DNA of 64,000 bases. Source: Cycas panzhihuaensis. Lineage: Eukaryota; Cycadophyta. The translations under genes and the position numbers were made by a program. The notes beneath the pieces were generated by a model. That model was not told the DNA's origin, did no database searches, and saw only the letters and a program-made list of their open reading frames with translations. Shown here piece by piece: positions 21,401-32,506 of the stretch; the stretch's first letter is position 1, and each line of letters opens with the position of its first letter. The stretch lies in assembly GCA_023213395.1 (NCBI GenBank), contig CM041465.1, positions 76,515,741 to 76,579,740 of the forward strand. Reading direction: 5' to 3'.

Positions 21401-22509
21401 TGTTGCCAAGCTCCCTTGTGAATTTTGATAAAATTGTATAGATCTCAAAAAAATACACAAGATAAAAAGAATAATTACTAAATTCAGATCTTGGGTGGTA
21501 AAGTTATGACCCGTTAATGGTCGCCCAAAAAAACTTGCAAAAGCTTGTTAAAACCTTCAAGGAATTTCAAGTATAAAAATTTGAGGCCAGTTAACTCCAA
21601 ATGGAGTCATGCATATATCCAAGTCTAAGCTCTTTGAGTGAAGATTCCAATGGAATTAATGGCATTGAATTTTTTGCAATTTAAAGTTATGGCAAATTTT
21701 GTGTAGGTAGGTGCTAAAATATAGCAATGGGCTAAAAAATGTGTTAGAGCCCTTTGGGAATGGCATCTGGTCATGTGTTGGTTTGTATATGACCATCTTT
21801 TGTGTAAAGGCAGACTTCAACTTTTATTTCAATCAATCTAAAATTTTTCCCACTTTAGAAAAAATAGTAATTTTCTAATCTATTTATACTTGGGTGAAAA
21901 TATGTCTCATAATTCTTCTAGAGACATGCACGGTTGTTTATTGATGGAAGCATCAAATGGGCATCACCCTAAGTTTGCCACTCCTCTGCATGATTATCCA
22001 CATGCCTTGGTAAATGGTAGCTTCAAATGGGCATTACCTTAAGCGTTGCCACTCCTCTACATAGTTATCCATGGCAACTCTAGACCTTGTCTCCTAATCT
22101 CAATTAGAGACTTCTCGCCTTTTGATACTAACTTACATGTAGCAGACCTAAACATGCACTCTTAGCAATGTGATGAAGTCTCCCTTATATAATACTTGTC
22201 TTTGCTTTCCCAATAGGCAGAACTCATCTGTGCTCTCCCTCACAAATGGACCTCCATACCAAACTAGATGCTTTCCCAATGGATGAACTTCACACACAAA
22301 ACTCAATGCTAGCACATGTAGTAGCTTGGCAAATGGATCCCATAGAGGGATGTTTAAATGCAAACACTGAAGAATCTTACCTCTAGTAGCTTGTTGTCAC
22401 ACACATAGTGCCAAACCCTAGACATCACCTTGCCCTTTGGAAAATTGCATGGGCATGCTTATATATTATATATATTCTCTTCGATTATCACAACCATGCT
22501 CTAATACCA
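21401..22509 (-). other. Gypsy 2 leader, with an imperfect 70-bp tandem duplication
   Basis: No protein is recognised. Segments 21942-22011 and 22012-22081 are imperfect tandem copies sharing TCAAATGGGCATXACC and GCCACTCCTCT blocks. The primer site ends this region at 22498-22509. Confidence 0.6.
22498..22509 (-). promoter_or_regulatory. Primer-binding site of gypsy 2
   Basis: The minus strand reads TGGTATTAGAGC, one transition from the initiator-Met site, separated by two bases from the LTR at 22512. Confidence 0.8.
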
Positions 22510-22511
22510 TT

Positions 22512-22786
22512 TGCTACAATTTGTGAGGACTAACGGCAGCACACACTAGATTGAACAAACAAATATTAATTAAATAATAATAATAATAATAATCAAGTAA
22601 AATAACAAATAATGCTATCAAAGAGCTTTCCTCTTCGATGGAAGAGCTCCTCCAGGTTTACTATAGCTTAGAAATGTCTGTGAATTAGCAATTTCTCTAG
22701 AGAAAATAACTAGATGACTTAGACTTTGCCAAAGTCTCCTTTAAATACTTGAGAGTGGGTCCTAAGAGGTAGGACAGTACGTAACA
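22512..22786 (-). repeat. 5' LTR of gypsy 2
   Basis: The plus strand starts TGCTACAATTTGTGAGG and ends ACGTAACA. An (AAT)n run at about 22573-22592 explains part of the length difference from the left LTR. Confidence 0.82.
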
Positions 22787-22791
22787 AAAAA

Positions 22792-23128
22792 TCTAGGTGC
22801 TGACTAAGAACAAGTGACACAAGAGCTTAATAGGGATTCTAGATATTCTACAACAATGAGGTGATTATATAGCCCCTTGGAGATGTTTGGTAGAGACCAA
22901 GGGAGTTGGCATTAGATTGTGAGAATCATATTACAATTGTTGCAAATAATATGACTAATGGAGAAAAAAATGTTTGACTACCTCATGCAAACCTACTTCA
23001 CAAATGGAATATTAGAGAAGTTATAAGATAGGTTGCAATAACACTTGATTGAGACCTTTAACGTAGAAAAAGGGATGGTGTTAAAGTTTGATAATAAATA
23101 AACAATAATGAAATAATAAGATAATATA
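22792..23128 (+). other. Old plus-strand element, gag body not recognisable
   Basis: This sequence lies right of the chromovirus and upstream of the knuckle-bearing gag segment. It holds only short broken frames. Confidence 0.3.
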
Positions 23129-23800
23129 TTGAAAATGTTACGAGAAGATATTCAAGAATTGGGAGCAAAAAATGCATGCTATGCCATTGGGAAGAGAGAA
23201 GGGGATTTAGAAGTGGAAGCCTTGAAACAAGAAAACATCATGTTAAAATTAGATCTGGCTAGGGCTCAAAGGAAACTTGTGGAAATGAAAGAGAAGCTCA
23301 AACTTAGAAATAATTGAGGGCCAAAAGTAAAAAGTGATCATAAAGTAGGAAAGTGGTGATTTGTGAGGCCGCTACTTATAATCTTCAAGATTGCTATTAT
23401 AATGGACATTATAATAATACCTAGGGAAGAGATTAGGGAAGAGGTGATGAGAAAACCCATTCAACATAATTGATTAAGGTGGTATTCAACACACCAAAGA
23501 AGAAGGAATTGATAAGATGACGCATGTTTTGTCTTGAATTTAAACACTAGAGGACCCATCACTCATATGAGGAAGTAGGCAATGCCAATGCACACATGTT
23601 GCAAATGTGGGTTAGGAAAATGTGACTTAGAAAATTGCCCTATCCATGGAAAATCAGGTACCCTATTAATGATTGTGCCTAATCCACTAGTAGTCTCAAG
23701 TTTCATGAACTTCAATACGAGAAGTAGGTTAATGACTAGGCCGAGAAAAGGGGAATCTAACTATCTAGACCTTCATATCAAGATATATTGATTTGTAGTG
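23129..23800 (+). pseudogene. Second copy of the gag-like gene with zinc knuckles
   Basis: The frame opens MKMLREDIQELGAKNACYAI with a charged helical stretch (LDLARAQRKLVEMKEKLKL), closely resembling 1161-1490. After a stop and a 1-base loss near 23357 a knuckle remnant reads ICEAATYNLQDC, in which the zinc-binding His has become Tyr. A second knuckle begins RMFCLEFKH and is followed by a stop at 23550. The next frame reads HTCCKCGLGKCDLENCPIH, a Cys-rich segment with no counterpart in the first copy. The two copies diverge after the AHML block. The product would have been a nucleocapsid protein of a plus-strand element whose protease follows at 24125. Confidence 0.55.
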
Positions 23801-24124
23801 GCAAAGATAGCCTTGTAGGATGTTGTTAGGGACCCAAAATCAAGTCACCTTACTTTACCAAAGTCATAGATTAAACTGGTTTACAAGAGAAGCGTATTTG
23901 TGAAATATAGTGAAGCAATAATGTCACTTAGGCTTTGTCAACAATGAGAGTAAACAGAGACATTAGAAGTGACAAATAGATTTACTATTATAATATCAAA
24001 TGATGATATCTTAAAGATCTTGAAATTATTGAAACATTTGGTTGAGTAATCATAATTGACAATAGAGACAGGAGCACTCTAATTATAGGATTCAAACATA
24101 GCAATACAAAGTGTAAAAAAAATC

Positions 24125-24490
24125 TTGTTATTGTACGATGAAGATCCTAAGGTAAACATGACAATGTTGGGAGAAATAATAGACCCAGTAAGCATAGATG
24201 GAGGCTCTGTGGTAAATGTAATGCCAATGCACATTTGGAAAAGATTGGGAAGCCTACGATTAACCTCAATAACTTATTCCCTTAAACTTGCAAACGAGAT
24301 ACAAGTTCAACCTCTGAGAATAGTTCCCAACTTGAAAGTCAATATTGTTGGAATCAAAAGGGCTATATCATACCTAGCTCTATTAGGTCACCATGGTTGT
24401 ATGATACGGATTGCTTCCAAAGCTAGAAACATAAAGCATTTACCTTTCTCCCGATGGGAGGATGGTGACATTGCCCATTATGGGCAATAA
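24125..24490 (+). pseudogene. Retropepsin-like protease fragment of the old plus-strand element
   Basis: Retropepsins cut the polyprotein. The frame contains DPVSIDGGSVVNVMPM, the D-x-G active-site box in the IDGGSxVNVMP form found in plant gypsy elements. It continues WKRLGSLRLTSITYSLKLAN, matching the usual spacing to the second strand of the fold. It is 121 codons long without a stop, about the length of a retropepsin, then ends in a shifted frame. The RT expected downstream is not recognisable. Confidence 0.6.
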
Positions 24491-25249
24491 GAAAAACACC
24501 ATTGAGATTGTACCTGATGAAGGCTCAAGCACAACAATAGCTAGTAAAAAGATAGCCAATTCATTTGATGAAATAGTCACATATAGAGTTGTGGAGGAAA
24601 TTGCTACAATGAATAATCCATAAAAGCAAGAACCTAATTCTTACTGATAACTACAACCAAATTCAAACATTGAGAGAGGTGATATAACTGCATACTTGAC
24701 AAATTGGTTGTGAGAGGCATATGGGAAAAATAGACCTAGTACTAGTTGTTACAATATGTGAATTATTTATGGAATTAATCATAGTAACGGATTTCATAGT
24801 ACAAGTAAGCATCAAAACACAAAGGAATAGTTCCATGGAAATGAAAAAAAAAAAAGACTTAAGTGTAGCCAATTGTGGGAAACAAAATTGAATGCATGTT
24901 ATCAATCAAAATCCTACTAGTCATAGTAACAAATTGGTAGATAAGCCATGGGTTGATAATAGAGAATTGATAAAGCAAATTGCAACAAAAAAGAAGTGGA
25001 AAACATAAGGTCATATTAATTAAAATAAAGGGAATCTATTATGGCACTACAATGATAAATTTCAAATGCATTAGGGAAAGTTAAAGATGTGTTAGAAATG
25101 GTCCTACATGATTGGAGAGGTATACAAGGGTTGCTCCATTTAGTCAAAGGAAATTGGCAAGCCAACTACTACTTGAAATGGTCAAAGTCAATAGACTTGA
25201 ACCCTATCACAATTAGGGCAAGGTAATTTCTCAAAAACAACTAGTTTAA
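24491..25249. other. Degraded continuation, no domain recognised
   Basis: Frames are short and no RT block is visible on the plus strand. This could be truncated pol or unrelated DNA. Confidence 0.35.
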
Positions 25250-25540
25250 TGTACCATAACTTATTGCTTGAGTTAACAACAACCAAGGTTGTCTAGGTAT
25301 CAAGAGTCCTTGATTCTATTTTTAAGAGATTATCTTTCCCTCTCAGATGCATCGTAGTGTGTTTCTCAAGTTGAGCACAACTGAGGTTATCTAAGCACCA
25401 AGAGTCTTTGATTCCATTTTCGATAAATTATCTTGCCCTCCCAAGTGTGCCATAACCTGTTGCTTGAGTTGAGGCAAACCAAGGATGTCACTATATCAGG
25501 AATCCTAGATTCCATTCCTAATATGTTATTGTTAAAAAAG
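25250..25540. repeat. Three imperfect tandem copies of a 98-bp unit
   Basis: Units begin at about 25250, 25348 and 25447. Each has the series (C/G)CATA/GTAG, TTGCTTGAGTT-like, AACCAAGG-like, AAGAGTCCTTGATTC-like. The copies differ by many point changes, so the array is old. Confidence 0.7.
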
Positions 25541-25977
25541 AAGAACCCACAAAAATCAATCATCACTCCAATCACATAAATAAACAATGCATTGAGTAAA
25601 TAACTATTAGAGATAATGTTTAATTCATATAATTGGTTATTATTAATGCCTATCTTTCTCAAGTATTATTGAATATTGTATTGTAAGCATCATTAATACT
25701 TATGCACATATGCCCACATACTCATGTGAAAGTCCATTGGATGGCTTGTAGGTTCTCATATCTAATTGGTTGGACAAGAGGTAAAATTGTACTATAAATA
25801 TGTACACATATCTAATATAAAAATTTGAAGGGTGTTTATTTTTCCACTAAACATTATTTCCTTAATTGTATACATATTTCATTTTTATTGTGGTTGATGT
25901 TTAAGTTATATTTTACCTCATTTATGCTTATATTTTATCTATAATGAATTTTGAACATGCAATTTAAATATCTAATA
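25541..25977 (+). repeat. Probable 5' LTR end of a plus-strand element
   Basis: The segment ends directly at a plus-strand primer site (25978) and has a TATA-like box (CTATAAATA, 25792-25800), as an LTR would. The left boundary is not defined and no partner LTR was found, so this is a positional inference. It may belong to gypsy 3, whose gag starts at 35845 once copia B is removed. Confidence 0.4.
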
Positions 25978-25989
25978 TGGTATTAGAGC
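25978..25989 (+). promoter_or_regulatory. Plus-strand primer-binding site
   Basis: TGGTATTAGAGC, followed by TCTAGGTT, is one transition from the initiator-Met primer site TGGTATCAGAGC. A purine tract (GAAGGGGGGGATA) lies only about 215 bp downstream, near 26198-26211. Confidence 0.7.
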
Positions 25990-26317
25990 TCTAGGTTGTG
26001 ATCTTGAGGAGCATGTTCATTTGATTTTGAAAATAATTCATTAGAAGTTTGTGTTGGGGCATATTTTGTTAAAATATTACGTGTCATAGTAAATTTTATG
26101 TTAACAAATAAATAGTTAAGTTGAGTAGTTGAAAAGTTATTATAAGGAGTCACTTCAAAAGTATATACGTAATAAGTTCAGACATAAGTAAGGTTGTGAA
26201 GGGGGGGATATAACTGTGTTTTATGGTATTCATCCAAACATTGGTGGATGGTATAGAACTAGTGTGGGATGATCATGTACTTAACACCCTTTGTGTCCAT
26301 GATAGTGGTGTTATATT

Positions 26318-26629
26318 TAAAGGAAGGATGGATCTAGGAGATAAATCACTCACATGCACACAATGGCAATGGAGAATGAAAAAGAAGATGAAACAAGATA
26401 TGAGAGCAACCTTGGAGGTGAGAATGAATAACTACTCCCTCCTTGAGATTTCACCTTTTATTATTGAGGGTGAGCATTAGGGTTAGGATTTTCTGACCTA
26501 ATGACATGAACTCGAAATTACATCTAAATACATATAAAGTACATTTCATTAAGAGACTAATGCTAATAATATACCCTAAGGTCACATAATTAATCTACAT
26601 AAATGACCTTGATACATTAACCTCTTTTA
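26318..26629 (-). repeat. 3' LTR of copia B
   Basis: Aligns with 34695-35006 with about 18 differences in 312 bp, most of them transitions. The terminal TG has become TA. The purine tract (26630-26641 in reverse) follows. Confidence 0.92.
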
Positions 26630-26641
26630 ATCCCCCCCTTA

Positions 26642-27075
26642 ATGGTAGAAGGTCATTTTCAAAAAATCTATTCTATGAGGTCTTCATTTGAGCCTCATTA
26701 TTACATTGAAATTCTAAATAATACTTTTGTGGGAAAACCCTTATGGGGAATAAAACCCATAAACTTTCTAAGATCTATAGCCCCTTTTATAAATCAAAAT
26801 GGCTAAGGTGGCTCTTTGATGTGGCCTGATAGCCAAGCAACTTAAATGTGCAGCTTAATTTGCTAAGTCTCCATATATTGTTTGGTCATCCCCTATGCCC
26901 TTTTGGGTTTTCACAGGTTCTGATTTTCTAAAACAAGTACAACCCTTATCCTTCCATGCCCACATGGGGTTTTCACAAAGAGGATAGAGCAGGGACTTAC
27001 TCTTATTCTTCCGCACCCACAAGGGGTTTTCACAAAGAGAATAGAGTATGATAATCCTGTTGCCATCTTCTTTGA
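26642..27075 (-). other. Copia B 3' untranslated region
   Basis: Between the end of the RNase H frame and the polypurine tract. It contains two imperfect copies of a segment with ACCC(A)CATGGGGTTTTCACAAAG near 26945-26985 and 27005-27045. No protein is seen. Confidence 0.5.
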
Positions 27076-27640
27076 TCAATCGAAGATAGAGGCCCTAAGG
27101 CCGAGTTGCCTTTGGAACTGTTCAAACTTCACCCTTTGCAGTAGTTTGGTGAAGATATCATCCACTTGATCTATTGTGGGACAGTAATCTAATTGAATTG
27201 TGCCATCATGAACAAGTTCCATAATTCTGTGGACTTTTATACTTATATGTTTGGTACGATCATGAAATACAAGATTTTTTGCCATGCAGATTGCTGATTG
27301 ATTATCCACATGAAAACTCATAAGACTTGTTTGGGTGATATTCAATGTTTCTAATAATTTTCTCAGCCATATCACCTCTTTACTGGTCTCAGAAGTAGCA
27401 ATGTATTCAGCTTCGGCAGTTGAATCTGCAACTATCTTCTATCATCTGGATCTCTATGATATTGGTGTTATTCCAAGAAACATTACATACCCAGACGTAG
27501 ATCTTCCTGTATCTTTATCTCCTACAAAGTATGAGTCTATGTATGCAGAAAGTTTAAAGTTTGAATTAGGTTCATACAACAGACCATATTTGTTGGTCGT
27601 CTTAAGGTATCTCAACACTCGCACTACTGGCTGCCAATGA
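27076..27640 (-). pseudogene. Copia B RNase H
   Basis: The minus strand reads HVDNQSAICMAKNLVFHDRT, then KHISIKVHRIMELV, and near the end VDDIFTKLLQRVKFEQFQRQ. These are the conserved copia RNase H C-terminal blocks. The frame 27076-27375 is open. Upstream the entry block is disrupted. RNase H removes RNA from the RNA-DNA hybrid during reverse transcription. Confidence 0.85.
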
Positions 27641-28560
27641 TTCTACTTAGGATTTGTTATGTAACGAGCAAGAATGCCGATAGAGTGTATAATATCTGGC
27701 CTTGTATTGGTAGTGTAGATAAGACTACCTACAAGTTTCCTATAGAGCATTGCGTCTGCCTCCCTAGTGTCACCTTCAGTTGAGAATTTGGTGTTAGGAT
27801 CCATAGGTAACATCATTGGTCGAGCATCTTCTAACTGGAACTTTGTTAGAAGATCGTTGATGTATTTTTCTTGGGAGAGGAAAATTTTTCCATTCTTTTG
27901 TATTACTTTAATTCACAAGTAATATTTCATCAAACTGAGGTCAGACAATTCAAACGTTTTGCCAAGGTCCTTTTTCAGCTGGCTTATTACCTGTTCACTA
28001 TTACTCATTACTAGTATGCCATCCACAAAGATTATAAGATAAGTGAATTTATCCTTATAGCGCTTGATGAACAACGTTACATCAATATCTTGATAGTCAC
28101 AAACCTCGTATCCAAGTTGCCTCATCCTTTCAGACAACTTGACAAACCAAGCACGAGGGGCTTGTTTAAGGCCATACAAGGACTTTCTAAGACTGTAAAC
28201 CTTATGCTCTTGACCTTCGATCTCATATCCTTCTGGCTGAGCCATGTAAATTTCTTCTTTAAGATCTCCATTGAGAAACGCGGTCTTAATATCGAGTTGG
28301 TGGATTTTCTAACCCTATTGAGCAACCAAGGCCGCGAGAGTTCTAATTGTAGGCCATTTGGTTGTAGGTGTAAAGACTTCAGTGTAGTCGATGCCTTCCC
28401 TTTGTGTAAATCCTTTAGCTACCAACCTCGCCTTGTGTTTTTCAAGGGTGCCATTTGATCTATATTTATTTTTGAACTACCTTTCTGCCAAGTGGTAGAT
28501 CAACAAGCTCCCATGTACCATTCTTGATAAGAGATTGGTACTCTTTGTTCATGGCGTTTC
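27641..28560 (-). pseudogene. Copia B reverse transcriptase
   Basis: At 27913-28245 the minus strand reads MAQPEGYEIEGQEHKVYSLR, then KSLYGLKQAPRAWFVKL. It continues to YLIIFVDGILVMSNS, the YVDD box with the second Asp replaced by Gly. Next comes LGKTFELSDLSLMKYYL. The N-terminal blocks continue to about 28560 in a shifted frame. The order and sequence are plainly copia RT; the altered active site and frameshifts mean it cannot polymerise. Confidence 0.85.
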
Positions 28561-30146
28561 TCTAAGCTATATGCTTTACAGCTTCTTGGTACGTTAAGGG
28601 CTCTTCATTAAGAGTAAGGTGAAATTCTGCTGGTTCAAGCTCAGTATATAATGATTCCTGCATCCTTACTCTATGGGCACTTCGAGTGCCAGTTTTTCCC
28701 ACCTCATCTGGCTGTATGTCCTTATTGTGCTAGTGGGCTTCTTAAGATCCTCGAGTTGGGAATGATGTCCTCATTTCCCCAACTTCTTGGTTCTTATCAT
28801 GTTTGTTAAAATGATTATTTTGTGAGGAGGATGTTGATGTGCTTGAGGAAGATGGTCCTTCTACCACTATTTTGTCTTTATCAACTAAAGGTGGAGAGGA
28901 TGATTCTTCTATAATGGTTTTGCCTTATCAACCCTGTTATCTTCAAAAGATGGTGTTGGATGTGCACTCATTTGTTCAGAGTTATAACTTGTATCCTCCA
29001 AGGCTCTATTGTCAGCTTCTAACATTTGGAGTAATTTATGTTTATCCCCGTCCCCCCCCCCCTAAATTTTGGAATCTGAACATCATGCTTGATAACATGA
29101 TTGTAGCGGCGTGAGGGTACTATGGAGTCTAATTTAAGTAACTGATCCTCTGTCTCCGCAAAAATGACATCTCTAGTAACGATGATTTTTCATTGTGAAG
29201 GTATGAAGACCTTATACCCTTTCTTATCCATAGGGTATCCAACAAAGATGCCTTTAAGTGCCCTTAGCTGGAGTTTATTCTGATCTACATCCATAATATG
29301 GGCATAGCATGTAGAGCCAAAAATTCTAAAGTAGTAAATAATGGGGGCTTGTCCTGACCACTTTTCATTAGATGATTGTACTTCCTTTGATGGGCTAATA
29401 ACATTGATATAATAAACAACTGTCCAGATTGCTTCAGCCCATAGATAGGCAGGTATATTTTTATATATTAACATAGCACAAGCCATGTTTATAATTGTCC
29501 TATTCATGCACTCAGCAACTCCATTTTGTTATGGGGTACCTGCTACTGTTGTTTGATGCTTGCTGCCATTGTCTCGAAGGTAGCTTTCAAACTCATGTGA
29601 GGTATATTCACCACCATTATCAGTTTGAAGATATTTGAGTTGATAACCTGACTCTTTCTAAGTGAGGGCTTTGAATTCCTTGAATATATAGAATGCTTTA
29701 TCTTTCTTGTGTAAAAAAACTACCCATACTTTTCTAGTGAAATTATCAATGAAAGAGATATAATATAGCTTGCTCTTCAGTGAAGGAATGGGCATTGGCC
29801 CGCACAAATCAGAGTGTACCAATTGTAATGGATGGCTCAATTACCACTGACTTTTGGGAAGGGGTTGTCGATGAGATTTGGCAATGATACAAGCTTCATA
29901 TTTAAAGGACTTAGAGGAAAACTTTGGAAGGTTTAGAAGAGTATTAGAAAGATCTCTAAGTCTATCAATGTGAACATGGCCCATACGAGTATGCCAAAGA
30001 GCTTCTGGTGACAACATTGGATGGGTTAAGATGGAATTAAATGCAAATTCTTCATCGACATAAGGGCTTTGGGCACAATGGGCTTCAGAAGATGGAGAGC
30101 CATTCAGTCGAAAGAGTTTGCCAGAGAGATGTCCAGTCAAAACCAC
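28561..30146 (-). pseudogene. Copia B integrase with GAG-pre-integrase domain
   Basis: At 29841-30146 the minus strand encodes LWHTRMGHVHIDRLRDLS, the GAG-pre-integrase block with zinc-binding residues. At 29658-29840 the core begins QLVHSDLCGPMPIPSLKS, with the first catalytic Asp, then YYISFIDNFTRKVWVVFL. At 29190-29507 the core ends MNRTIINMACAMLIY, then AEAIWTVVYYIN. Stops split these. A C-run near 29048-29062 lies in the degraded C-terminal tail. The enzyme would insert element cDNA into chromosomes. Confidence 0.85.
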
Positions 30147-30179
30147 CTGATTAGTTGGAGGGTGAATGACCTTAAGAGT

Positions 30180-30500
30180 CTAGTCATTTGCAGTTACACT
30201 GAGATCAAATCCACGAGAAATAAGTGTGGATAAAGAGAGTAGGTTTTGTTTGAGATTGGGTATGTATAAGACATCAAGTAATGTAAAATCTTCTAAGCCT
30301 GGGAGTTTTAGGTGAATGTTGCCAATCCCTTCAACAGGTTGTTGTGATTTATCAGCCATGTAAACAACTCCATGAATATTTGAGTCAAATGTTTGATATA
30401 GACTGTGATTGCATGTCATATGTTGAGTTGCTCCTGTGTCCATGATCCACTGTCCATCGATTGAAGCCACACTATAGCCAATTCCAATAGGGCTAGGCAT
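30180..30500 (-). pseudogene. Copia B aspartic protease
   Basis: The open minus-strand frame includes QWIMDTGATQHMTCN, the D-T-G-A active-site box of copia proteases, intact. It is followed by the usual hydrophobic strand and by LEDFTLLDVLYIPNLKQNLL, the conserved end of the domain. Catalytic residues are present, but the frame is cut off from gag by stops. Confidence 0.85.
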
Positions 30501-31650
30501 TGGTGAAGGGAATTTATAAGTGATATATCTACACCAAGCTTCAAAGTATCTCTTTGGTTGGTCAATGGCATTTGATGTTGAAGATCCCTCAATTCTTTGA
30601 ATGTGTGCTTGTACAAAACCTGCACCACTAAAGGATTCTTCACAAGTTTCTTCAACATTGTGAGCTCCATGTTTTAGTTAGAACTTGGCCAACTTATAAG
30701 TGGCAGTTCTACAATCTTTTGCTAAGTGTCCTTTACTACAATCGATCACAAATAATGGTTTGATTACCAGTCCCTAAAGAAGTACTGGTTTGGCCTGACT
30801 GTCTTCCTCTTTGTTGAGGTGGCCCTTGGCCTTGAAACTATCGAGGTTGTGATTGAGGGTTTAATTGACCTTGTGGACGATTTCCCATATTTCTTCCTCT
30901 TTCTCTTACTCAGTTATTTCCTCTGCCATGAGAGGGACCATGGATTTTTGTGTAGAAAACTTCTTCTTCTACCTCAAAGGCTGCATCTGGAAGAGATTCA
31001 GAGGCTACAAAGTTTGTATCAAAGGTCTTGTTAAATTCTATAAACTTTTCAGCAAGTACTTCAAAGTTAAGTGTCTTCAATGTTCCACTAGATTGAAGAC
31101 TTCCCAACAAGTTTTTATAATCGGGGACATGTAAATATGATTGGATCAAAAATGCCCAAGTGATGCATTGGGTCTTAAAGTCTTTGTCAATTACCTATTT
31201 GATTGGTTGAAGGAGATTTATTGTCTCATGAGCTCATCCTTTCTGTATTTTTAATTTGTTCATTTTCAAAACAAGATGAACAAATTCTAAATCTGACTTT
31301 GTATCAAAGTTCTTTTTAAGAACTTCTAGGACCTTCCAGTCTGTATCATATTCGTCTTCATTTATCATGTTGTGTAAGGAGTGATCAATGACCAACAAAA
31401 TTCCTACACGAATCTTTTCATCATCTATCTCCTATTGTAGTTTAGTTGCAACATCTGTAGGAGCTGTTGGGGCGGATCCACTGGAAGCAGCTATTGTAGC
31501 CGTTGCTGGTATGCTAGGTATAAGCTGCAAGTAGGCTCTCCAAAGGCCTTCATACTTTACAACATTTTTAATTCCAGTGTATCATATATCCCAATTTTCT
31601 TTGTCTTTCAATATGTAGTTAACATTTTTCTTGAATTGAGATGACATGGT
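30501..31650 (-). pseudogene. Copia B gag
   Basis: The ATG at about 31648 (minus strand) opens MSSQFKKNVNYILKDKENWD, then a stop. The body contains VKYEGLWRAYLQLIPS, then LEVLKKNFDTKSDLEFVHLV, then LIQSYLHVPDYKNLLGSLQ. Towards the C-terminus there is a basic Gly/Gln/Pro-rich stretch and a zinc-knuckle remnant (CSKGHLAKDC) near 30700-30745. A small indel disturbs the spacing of its first two Cys. Gag would form the particle. Confidence 0.75.
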
Positions 31651-32419
31651 GATGATGAAGAAGTAGAAGAGATGATAGAAGTATGTGCCACTAACACGTT
31701 TGGCTAGTACACATGGTGCAATAGGGATATAGAAATGATTATTATGATGAGAAGTAAGCAATGATTAACTATTTTTTAACAATTATATAAAAAATGAATA
31801 TAAGTAATGATGTAAGAATGAGGCCTAATGTAGAGCTGACAAAGAGTGGTGATGTGTCATGCCACTAACCTCTCATTTATGTCGAAATGTAGGTGAGGTT
31901 TCGATGCCTAATGCTTCTAGTATACGATTAGGGCCTTCACCTGCAATACCCGCACCTGCGCTTGGTGATGAAATCCAAGTCACAGTGGAGCCCAGGTACT
32001 CCCGGTCCTCACCCAGTTCACCAATAAACAACTATATACCTCCTCCGAAGAGTCAAATGGTACTGCGTATCCCATGACTATGACAAATATTGGACTAAGT
32101 TAATTTTAATCTTGCATTAAGTTTTTTAGTTTTTCTGGGTGGTTATTAGGATTATCCTTGATTGGAGGCCATAGGTATGGCTAACATGTCCCTCCACCAC
32201 TATTCCGGTTAAGACCAGACCTAATATGAAACTCACACCTCCCTTAGGGCCTGGACTTCAGCTAACCTTGGTCTATTTCAACCAAGGTGAGTATGCGCAT
32301 AAGTCAAGAACCCGACAAAGATAGATCGTGATGATGAGATTCCTTTTAGGAATAGTGTAAGATGTTTCCATATAACTGAAAACTGAAATAGAAACTTGCC
32401 AAATGTGCTTGCTTGCTTT

Positions 32420-32506
32420 GTTGTTATTGCTACTTTTGTGATGCTTTATTGTTGCTGCTACTTTTGTGATGCTTTATTGGTGTTGCTAATTTTGTGATGC
32501 TTTATG
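32420..32506. repeat. Three tandem copies of an about 30-bp unit
   Basis: The shared core is TTTTGTGATGCTTTAT, preceded by TTGCTA/TGCTA variants. The copies are nearly identical, suggesting recent slippage. Confidence 0.75.

Larger units (their letters stand above)
16592..22786 (-). mobile_element. Gypsy 2: chromovirus-type Ty3/gypsy element
   Basis: A 6.2-kb element with LTRs at 16592-16857 and 22512-22786, flanked on both sides by AAAAA. Minus-strand order is leader, gag with C-x2-C-x7-H-x-C knuckle, protease region, RT, RNase H, integrase and a chromodomain at the C-terminus of integrase, followed by the 3' LTR. The chromodomain and the knuckle form identify a chromovirus. The primer site (TGGTATTAGAGCATGG) is two bases from the right LTR. 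All domains carry stops. Because the target duplication is homopolymeric its evidential value is modest, but LTR and primer-site positions fix the ends. Confidence 0.85.

Noticed and set aside
22140-22370. 71-codon minus-strand frame in the gypsy 2 leader
   Set aside because: No domain, short, and located in a non-coding leader.
26223-26480. 85-codon plus-strand frame
   Set aside because: It crosses the junction between flank and the copia B LTR at 26318, so it cannot be one old gene.
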